Shown: positions 58,330 through 64,000 of the stretch, in pieces
How the letters are laid out: each line of letters opens with the position of its first letter
Position numbering within the stretch: position 1 is the stretch's first letter
Notes under the pieces: generated by a model
Database searches by the model: none
What the model was told of the DNA's origin: nothing
The model's input: the letters and a program-made list of their open reading frames with translations, nothing else
Assembly (NCBI RefSeq): GCF_012958305.1
Contig: NZ_JABBYO010000022.1
Coordinates: 1-64,000, forward strand
Source of the DNA: Tautonia rosea
GTDB lineage: Bacteria; Planctomycetota; Planctomycetia; Isosphaerales; Isosphaeraceae
Reading direction: 5' to 3'
DNA: 64,000 bases
Position numbers and translations under genes: made by a program

Positions 58330-59250
58330 TCAGTCCTTGTTGGATTGAAGCGTGCCGATGAAGGCGTTGACGTCGGAGAGGCCGAGTTCGGAGAGTTTGG
58401 CGGGGAGGTCGTCGAGGAGGCGGTCGGAGAGGGAGGGGTCGGCGAAGGTGGCGGTGCCGACCTGGACGGCGGAGGCGCCGGCGACGAGGAAGTCGAGGGC
58501 GTCGTCGGCGGAGCAGATGCCGCCGATGCCGATGATGGGCAGGTCGGGCAGGGCGCGGTGGACCTGCCAGACCATGCGAAGGGCGACGGGCTTGATGGCG
58601 GGGCCGCTGAGGCCGCCGATGTCGTTGGCGAGGATGGGGCGGCGGGTCCGCCAGTTGACGACGAGGCCGACGAGCGTGTTGATGAGGCTGACGGCGTCGG
58701 CCCCGTTTTCGAAGGCGGCGCGGGCGACGGGGACGATGTTGGTGACGTTCGGGGTGAGCTTGGCGATGATCGGGTAGGGGCAGGCGTCGCGGCATCGGGC
58801 GACGACGCGACCGACGGCGGCGGGATCGACACCGAGGTCGAGGCCGTGGCTGACGTTGGGGCAGGAGAGGTTCAGCTCGATGGCGGCGAGGCCGGGTTCC
58901 TCGCCGAGGTCGGCGGTCATCTGGACGAACTGGTCTTCGTCCTCGCCGGCAATGTTGGCGATAACGGCGGTGCCGACGGTGCGAAGGTAGGGGAGGTGGT
59001 GGGTCCGGAAGTGGTCGATGCCGTCGTTGTCGAGGCCGATGGCATTGAGCAGGCCGGAGGCTGTCTCGACGGTGCGGGGGGTCGGGTTGCCGGCTCGGGA
59101 TTTGGCGGTGACGGTCTTGGGGATGACCCCGCCGAGGCGATCGATGCGGACAAACGAGGCCATCTCGCGGACGTAGCCGAAGGTTCCCGACGCCACGAGG
59201 ACCGGGTTGGACAGTTGGAGGCGTCCCAAACGAACTCCCATCGAGACCAC
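58330..59250 (-). CDS. pyrD: Dihydroorotate dehydrogenase, class 1
   Basis: An FMN enzyme of about 306 residues that oxidises dihydroorotate to orotate in pyrimidine synthesis. Conserved blocks are [32 protein letters not shown] (Cys is the class 1 catalytic base), [23 protein letters not shown] and [14 protein letters not shown] with VQVGTATF (FMN phosphate site). The Cys base and cytosolic form indicate class 1. A pyrK partner, which would mark class 1B, is not adjacent. The GTG at 59250 is 7 bp after AAGGA and is preferred over the ATG at 59241, which is too far from it. Confidence 0.93.
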   Translation of the reverse strand: MVSMGVRLGRLQLSNPVLVASGTFGYVREMASFVRIDRLGGVIPKTVTAKSRAGNPTPRTVETASGLLNAIGLDNDGIDHFRTHHLPYLRTVGTAVIANIAGEDEDQFVQMTADLGEEPGLAAIELNLSCPNVSHGLDLGVDPAAVGRVVARCRDACPYPIIAKLTPNVTNIVPVARAAFENGADAVSLINTLVGLVVNWRTRRPILANDIGGLSGPAIKPVALRMVWQVHRALPDLPIIGIGGICSADDALDFLVAGASAVQVGTATFADPSLSDRLLDDLPAKLSELGLSDVNAFIGTLQSNKD

Positions 59251-59413
59251 GGCACGTTCCTTCTTGTTCTGTGATTCCAAAAGGGGTCGGCCCCCGTTGT
59301 GCGTGATTGCCGGGAGGCTCGTCTGAGACTAGGGTAACATTGAGTCCCGCTCGCCGGAGCGCCGGAACAGAGACGAAGCACGACCTGGCTTTCCCCGACA
59401 GGACCCAGCCACC

Positions 59414-61237
59414 ATGCCCTTGCCGCTTGAAGATTATGCCCTGATCGGTGATTGTCAGACGGCTGCGCTGGTCGGCCGGGACGGGTCGATCGACTGGTTG
59501 TGTTTCCCTCGGTTCGACTCGGGGGCGGTGTTTGCGGCGTTGCTCGGCAATGAGGAGCACGGGCACTGGACGATTGCGCCGGAAGGGCCGATTCGGGCAG
59601 TGCGTCGGCAGTATCGGCCGGGAACGCTGGTGCTGGAAACGGAGTTCGACACCGACACGGGGACGGTTCGGATTACCGACTGCATGCCGCCGCGCGACCA
59701 GTTGCCCGACGTGCTTCGGCTGGTCGAGTGTCGCCGGGGGACGGTCCGGATGATGATGGACCTGGTGATCCGGTTCGACTACGGGTCGATCGTTCCGTGG
59801 GTGCAGCACACGCCGCAAGGGATCTCGGCCGTGGCCGGGCCGGACATGGTCCGGTTACGGACCGACGTGCCGGTGCATGGGGAGGATTTTCATACGGTCG
59901 CGTCGTTTGAGCTCTCGGCCGGGCAAACGGCCAGCTTCGACCTGACGTGGTATCCGTCGCACGAGAAGGAACCGATCGAAGTCGATCATACCAACGCGAT
60001 CCACGACACTGAGCGCTGGTGGCGCGAATGGATTGATCGGTCGTCGTACGGCGAGGGCTCGATCGACGAGACGATCGACCAGCCTCACTGGGCGGAGGCG
60101 GTGAAGCGGTCGTTGATTACGCTGAAGGCCTTGACCTACGCGCCGACCGGGGGGATTGTGGCCGCGCCGACGACGAGCCTGCCGGAGCTGATCGGCGGGG
60201 TTCGGAACTGGGACTATCGGTATTGCTGGCTGCGCGACGCGACGTTCACGCTGTATGCGTTGATGAACGCCGGGTATCACGACGAGGCGAGGGCCTGGCG
60301 CGAGTGGCTCTTGCGGGCCGTGGCGGGGAAGCCGTCGCAGATGCAGATCATGTACGGCCTGGCCGGCGAGCACCGGCTGACCGAGCTGCAACTGCCGTGG
60401 TTGCCGGGGTATGAGAATTCGAGCCCAGTGCGGATCGGCAACGCGGCGTTCGACCAGTTTCAGCTCGACGTGCCGGGAGAGGTGATGGACGCCTTGCACC
60501 AGTGCCGCAAGGTGGGGCTGGAGCCGATCGCCGCTTCGTGGAACTTTCAAAAGGAACTGATGAATTACCTCGAAACGGCCTGGGATCAGCCGGACGAGGG
60601 AATCTGGGAAGTGCGGGGGCCTCGGCGTCACTTCACGCATTCGAAGATGATGGCCTGGGTTGCGGCCGATCGCGCGGTCAAGGGGGTCGAGCAGTTCGGC
60701 CGCGACGGGGCCGTTGATCGCTGGCGACGCCTCCGCGACCGGATTCGGCAAGAGATTTTCGATCGGGCCTACAATCCCGAGGTGGGGGCGTTCATGCAGT
60801 CGTACGGATCGAAGTTCATCGACGCAAGCGTCTTGATGATGCCGTTGGTGGGTTTCCTGGAGGCCGACGATCCGCGGATGGTCAGCACGGTTCGCGCGAT
60901 CGAGGAGCGATTGATGCACGACGGCTTCGTCGATCGGTACGAGACGGACCCGTCGGTTGATGGCTTGCCGCCGGGCGAGGGGTCGTTTTTGCTCTGCTCG
61001 TTCTGGATGGTGGACAATTACACGTTGATGGGCCGCCGAGCCGACGCGAAGCGGATGTTCGAGCACTTGCTGTCGATCCGCAGCGACCTGGGGCTACTGT
61101 CTGAGGCGTATGACATTGAAAATCGCCGACTTGTGGGGAACTTCCCGCAAGCGTTCAGCCACATTGGTCTGATCAACACGGCATACAACCTGAGTACCGC
61201 CGCCGCCCACCCGGCCGAGCAGCGGCAGCACAGCTAA
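59414..61237 (+). CDS. Glycoside hydrolase family 15 protein (glucoamylase/trehalase-like)
   Basis: A 607-residue cytosolic protein. An N-terminal super-beta-sandwich (LEDYALIGDCQTAALVGRDG; SIDWLCFPRFDSGAVF) is followed by the (alpha/alpha)6 barrel. Signature blocks are NWDYRYCWLRDATFTLYALM, where the Arg-Asp pair binds sugar, MKSLITLKAL-like helices (RSLITLKALTYAPTGGI) and GEGSFLLCSFWMVDNY near the C-terminal catalytic region. Members hydrolyse alpha-linked glucose from trehalose or starch-type glucans; which applies here cannot be decided. It is divergent from the dihydroorotate dehydrogenase gene. Confidence 0.92.
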   Translation: MPLPLEDYALIGDCQTAALVGRDGSIDWLCFPRFDSGAVFAALLGNEEHGHWTIAPEGPIRAVRRQYRPGTLVLETEFDTDTGTVRITDCMPPRDQLPDVLRLVECRRGTVRMMMDLVIRFDYGSIVPWVQHTPQGISAVAGPDMVRLRTDVPVHGEDFHTVASFELSAGQTASFDLTWYPSHEKEPIEVDHTNAIHDTERWWREWIDRSSYGEGSIDETIDQPHWAEAVKRSLITLKALTYAPTGGIVAAPTTSLPELIGGVRNWDYRYCWLRDATFTLYALMNAGYHDEARAWREWLLRAVAGKPSQMQIMYGLAGEHRLTELQLPWLPGYENSSPVRIGNAAFDQFQLDVPGEVMDALHQCRKVGLEPIAASWNFQKELMNYLETAWDQPDEGIWEVRGPRRHFTHSKMMAWVAADRAVKGVEQFGRDGAVDRWRRLRDRIRQEIFDRAYNPEVGAFMQSYGSKFIDASVLMMPLVGFLEADDPRMVSTVRAIEERLMHDGFVDRYETDPSVDGLPPGEGSFLLCSFWMVDNYTLMGRRADAKRMFEHLLSIRSDLGLLSEAYDIENRRLVGNFPQAFSHIGLINTAYNLSTAAAHPAEQRQHS

Positions 61238-61299
61238 GCGCGGAGAGGCCTGAGGCCAGGATGGAAAGCCCCAGGCACTCCGGCGAGATCGCAAGCCGA

Positions 61300-61902
61300 T
61301 CAGTTTGCGTCGGGATCGGTCGCGGCGGGCTGTTCTTCGAGGAGGGCCTTGACGACGTCCTCGATGCGGCTGGGCATCAGACCGATGGCGCGGACGATCC
61401 CCTTGCGGTCGACGACGGCATAAGTGGGGTAGAAGGCGACGTTCCAGGCCTCGGCGGTTTGCTGGTCGGGGTCGCGGGCGACGGGGTACTGGATGTCGCG
61501 CTGCTCGACGACCTGTTCCAGCTTCTCCTGGCCGCGGGAGGTGCAGATGCCGAGCACGAGGACGCCTTGATCGGCGTAGCGATCGGCCAGGTCGTTGTTC
61601 TTGGGGATGGCGGCGAGGCAGGGGCCGCACCAGGTGGCCCAAAGGTCGACGATGAGGATCTTGCCTTCGAGGTCGCCGGCGGAGAGGTCGGCGTTGATCC
61701 AGTCGCCGATGGCGAACTCGGGCCGGGGCTGGCCGGTCATCTCGTCGTGGGCGGCCTTGAGTTCGGGCTTGTTGACATTGAAGAAGTAATCATCCGGGAA
61801 TTCACGCTGCGCGGATGCCGACGAGGCCATTGCCAGGGCCAGGCAGGCAGCCAGGGCCGTTGCCGTTGCGAAACTCCGGGAGCGATCGAGTTGTATCGTC
61901 AT
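61300..61902 (-). CDS. TlpA-like thioredoxin-fold protein, exported
   Basis: A 200-residue protein. The signal peptide (TATALAACLALAMASSASA) is followed by an AlgA/TlpA-type redoxin domain. The redox motif is Trp-Cys-Gly-Pro-Cys (VDLWATWCGPCLAAIP), with the cis-Pro strand YPTYAVVDRKG. It probably reduces or isomerises disulfides in the periplasm, for example in cytochrome maturation. The ATG at 61902 has GGAG nine bases upstream and is preferred to the ATG at 61917. A 7-bp hairpin (CGGGCCA/TGGCCCG, 61921-61938) lies just before the start and another (62007-62024) further up. Confidence 0.9.
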   Translation of the reverse strand: MTIQLDRSRSFATATALAACLALAMASSASAQREFPDDYFFNVNKPELKAAHDEMTGQPRPEFAIGDWINADLSAGDLEGKILIVDLWATWCGPCLAAIPKNNDLADRYADQGVLVLGICTSRGQEKLEQVVEQRDIQYPVARDPDQQTAEAWNVAFYPTYAVVDRKGIVRAIGLMPSRIEDVVKALLEEQPAATDPDAN

Positions 61903-62271
61903 GTTCGTGTGCTCCATCAACGGGCCATGCGTGGCCCGGTGCCCGAGGGACGATCCGAGGGGCGTCCGGGTCCGCATCTGATCATACCTTTGGTCTTCCA
62001 CCTTTTCCAATGCGTTCGCATTGGAGGGGGCGTTTGGAACACGGGTCCGGCCCGGAGGGACTCGACGGCCGTTTCGGAGCAGGGAAACCGTTGATGTCAC
62101 GGTCACAAGACCATTGATTCGAGGTGCTTTTCAATTCTTTTGATTTTTTTGGAAGAATTTCTTGACGAGCTTGATCATGACCATTACTGATACAAGCTCC
62201 CAAATTTGGGTTCTTTTCGAACATGTTTGGGATTCTCCTCTCCCACCACTCCAACAGGAGGAGGGTTTGCG
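61903..62271. promoter_or_regulatory. Divergent regulatory region with several palindromes
   Basis: It contains hairpins 61921-61938 and CCAATGCG/CGCATTGG (62007-62024). A very AT-rich stretch at 62130-62160 leads to TTGACG at 62162-62167, a possible -35 for the DUF1559 gene with only a poor -10 (TACTGA at 62185). A perfect palindrome CCCAAATTTGGG (62199-62210) followed by TTCTTTT could be an operator or an attenuating hairpin. An aggaggaggg ribosome-binding site ends the region. Confidence 0.45.
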
Positions 62272-63195
62272 ATGCGTGCTCGTCGCGGTTTCACCCTAAT
62301 TGAATTGCTGGTGGTCATTGCGATCATTGGCGTGCTCATTGCGTTGTTGCTGCCGGCCGTGCAGAGCGCTCGCGAGGCCGCCCGGCGTGCGCAGTGCACC
62401 AACAATTTGAAGCAACTGGGGCTGGCGGTACATAATTACATCGACAGCAACGGGGTCTTTCCGACGCAGATCGGCGGTGTTCCCAACTGGTTCGGGAATT
62501 CGGATTACCGGACAAGCTGGATGGTTCAGATTCTTCCGCAGATGGAACAGGTCAACCTGTTCAATGCTTACAACTTCGCGGCCGACCGCGCGGCATACTC
62601 ATTCACGAATACGACCGTGATGGCCACCCCGCTGGCTGCGTTTACCTGCCCGAGCTACGACGGCGAGATGATTCAGCAGGGCCAGGCCGACTGGAACGGT
62701 TTCGCCGGGACGATCGGCGAGGAGATGCGGCTCTGGTGGATTGGCGGGACCTGTTACAAGGGGAACCTGGGGGACAACGCGACCAGTGCCTTCCCCGGTG
62801 CCGCCAACATTCTGGGGGATTTGAGCAACGGTAAGCCGACGGCCCGGGGGATCTTCTGGCGAGCCACGATGGCTGTCACCATTGCCGGGGTTCGGGACGG
62901 CACGAGCAACACGATGCTTGCGGGCGAGGCGCTGCCGAACACCTGTAAGTGGAACGCCTGGTCGGAGAGCAACTCGTCGGTCGCCGTCACCTCGATTCCG
63001 ATCAACCAGCGAGTGAACTTCAATCCGAACTCGTGGGCGCATTGCTACGGTTTCAAGAGCCTACATCCTGGCGGGGTCAACTTTGCGATGTGCGACGGCT
63101 CGGTCCGCTTCATCAAGGAGACGATCAATCCCTTGATCTATCGGGCGCTTTCCACGCGAGCCGCGGGCGAGGTGATCAGCGCCGACCAGTTCTGA
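62272..63195 (+). CDS. DUF1559 pilin-like protein (type II pseudopilin N terminus)
   Basis: A 307-residue protein of the large planctomycete DUF1559 family. The N terminus is a prepilin signal: a short basic leader, then [20 protein letters not shown] with Gly before the Phe and Glu at position +5 for prepilin peptidase. The next helix ([20 protein letters not shown]) is highly conserved. The C terminus has the family's [17 protein letters not shown] block. Members are thought to be surface or pilus-like components of planctomycete envelopes. A strong aggaggaggg ribosome-binding site precedes the ATG. The following lipoprotein gene is a common partner. Confidence 0.95.
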   Translation: MRARRGFTLIELLVVIAIIGVLIALLLPAVQSAREAARRAQCTNNLKQLGLAVHNYIDSNGVFPTQIGGVPNWFGNSDYRTSWMVQILPQMEQVNLFNAYNFAADRAAYSFTNTTVMATPLAAFTCPSYDGEMIQQGQADWNGFAGTIGEEMRLWWIGGTCYKGNLGDNATSAFPGAANILGDLSNGKPTARGIFWRATMAVTIAGVRDGTSNTMLAGEALPNTCKWNAWSESNSSVAVTSIPINQRVNFNPNSWAHCYGFKSLHPGGVNFAMCDGSVRFIKETINPLIYRALSTRAAGEVISADQF

Positions 63196-63250
63196 GTGGT
63201 CCTGAGCGGGTCTGATGGACCCGTTTGATTCTCGGAGTGCAACCTGTTCC

Positions 63251-63679
63251 ATGTTCATTCATCTGCGCACTGCCGCAGCTCTGGCCGCCGCCCTCGTGGC
63301 GACGGTCGGGGGCTGCGGCTCGAAGTCTGATCTTCCCGAGACGGTGCCCGTCTCCGGGACGATTACCTACAACACTGAGCCGGTGCCTCAGGGGACAATC
63401 ACCTTCCTCTCGGCCGAGGGGCACACGGCGACCGGGACGATTCAGCCGGACGGCTCGTATCGTCTGGGCACCTTCGCGGCCGAGGACGGCGCGGTTCCCG
63501 GACAGCATCGGGTGATGATTGTCGCCGACACGGCCGATCCGACCCTGATTCCGGGCTCGTCTCCCGGCTATGAGCCCCCGAAGGAACTGATTCCCCCGAA
63601 GTACAAGGACGCAAGCACATCTGGGCTTGTGGCCGACGTTTCCCGAGAGAATTCGGAGATCAACTTCGACCTGGAATAA
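63251..63679 (+). CDS. Carboxypeptidase-regulatory-like lipoprotein
   Basis: A 142-residue lipoprotein. The signal has a lipobox (LVATVGGC), so lipidation at Cys23 is expected. The rest is a transthyretin-like beta domain (VPVSGTITYNTEPVPQGTIT; TGTIQPDGSYRLGTF; VPGQHRVMIV). Such small lipoproteins commonly follow DUF1559 genes in planctomycetes, and here the gap is only 55 bp, so they are probably co-transcribed. The function is unknown. Confidence 0.82.
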   Translation: MFIHLRTAAALAAALVATVGGCGSKSDLPETVPVSGTITYNTEPVPQGTITFLSAEGHTATGTIQPDGSYRLGTFAAEDGAVPGQHRVMIVADTADPTLIPGSSPGYEPPKELIPPKYKDASTSGLVADVSRENSEINFDLE

Positions 63680-63861
63680 GCGGCCGGATGTGGGGGAGTT
63701 CGAGCGTCGGGAGGGCCAGGGGTGGCTGGAGTCGTGATGACCGAGCCACCTCGGGCGATCTTCAGGTATCGGGACGCGAGATCTTCGGGAAGGGCATTTT
63801 CGAGGCAGTTCAACAGTGTCGGTCGGGGACGGCGTTTCTTTCCGCTTCGAAGGAAGGACGA

Positions 63862-64000
63862 TTACAGGTCCTTCGGTGCGATCGGCGGGCCGAGGAGGCC
63901 GGCGATGACCGGGCGAGGATCGGCCGGGGCACTCGGGGGATCGGCGGCGAGGCGGCGGGCTAGGATGGCCAGGGAGGGGAGATCGAGGCCCAGGAGGCAA
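63862..64000 (-). CDS. C-terminal part of a gene cut by the window end
   Basis: On the minus strand a frame enters at the window edge, reads LLGLDLPSLAILARRL, continues Pro/Ala-rich and ends GPPIAPKDL before TAA at 63862-63864. Codon choice looks coding. Only about 45 residues are visible, so no function can be given. The 63680-63861 gap shows no gene. Confidence 0.5.
   Translation of the reverse strand, partial: CLLGLDLPSLAILARRLAADPPSAPADPRPVIAGLLGPPIAPKDL

Overview
The window looks like chromosomal DNA from a planctomycete, probably of the Isosphaeraceae type (inference). It is GC-rich. It carries a DUF1559 pilin-like protein, Tat-exported Gfo/Idh/MocA oxidoreductases, a PVC-type membrane dehydrogenase with cytochrome c, a cluster of secreted sulfatases with a formylglycine-generating enzyme, PEP-CTERM proteins and an STGPK-motif protein. 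I see no rRNA, tRNA or CRISPR array.

Layout. 1-9.1 kb: an EF-hand/deiodinase-like fusion, a two-subunit molybdenum hydroxylase (minus strand), two Tat-type Gfo/Idh/MocA oxidoreductases and two small membrane proteins. 9.1-12.4 kb: an AT-rich accessory island. It holds a nucleotidyltransferase-fold gene overlapping a DUF262 gene, then an IS200-like/RAYT transposase gene. Three copies of a ~190-200 bp element with a CACTGGTG-N4-CACCAGTG hairpin at each end bracket these genes. This is the best candidate for an undescribed system. 12.4-25.6 kb: a heptaheme cytochrome lipoprotein, a PEP-CTERM protein, a secreted glycosidase-like protein, a DUF3592 protein, a YfhO-like membrane protein, a cyclophilin, a VanZ-like protein, a NifU-family protein, a PhoD-type phosphatase and a sialidase-like protein. 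25.6-31.9 kb: a RuBisCO-like protein with an attenuator-like leader, two Tat-exported proteins and a DUF4349 lipoprotein. 32.3-49.2 kb: a formylglycine-generating enzyme, a PEP-CTERM protein, four sulfatases (with an HdeD-like gene among them), two dimethylformamidase-like proteins, an enolase-superfamily enzyme and a large PVC dehydrogenase. 49.6-64 kb: a secreted protein of unknown function, an iron-uptake operon (feoA-feoA-feoB-FeoB-associated protein) with a visible promoter and Fur-like palindrome, a methyltransferase, an acyltransferase, an STGPK protein, dihydroorotate dehydrogenase, a GH15 hydrolase, a TlpA-like protein and a DUF1559/lipoprotein pair. The window ends inside a gene.

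How it fits together. The 34.7-44.1 kb run is tightly spaced on one strand and reads as an operon for desulfating and processing sulfated polysaccharides. The nearby formylglycine-generating enzyme has both active-site cysteines and should mature the sulfatases. Non-coding DNA is rich in repeats: two REP-like families, a GC-rich palindrome family with four sites, and a CCACGGATGAAACACGGAT repeat that supplies stop codons to two genes and creates misleading GTG starts.

All calls come from reading the sequence; no database search was run.
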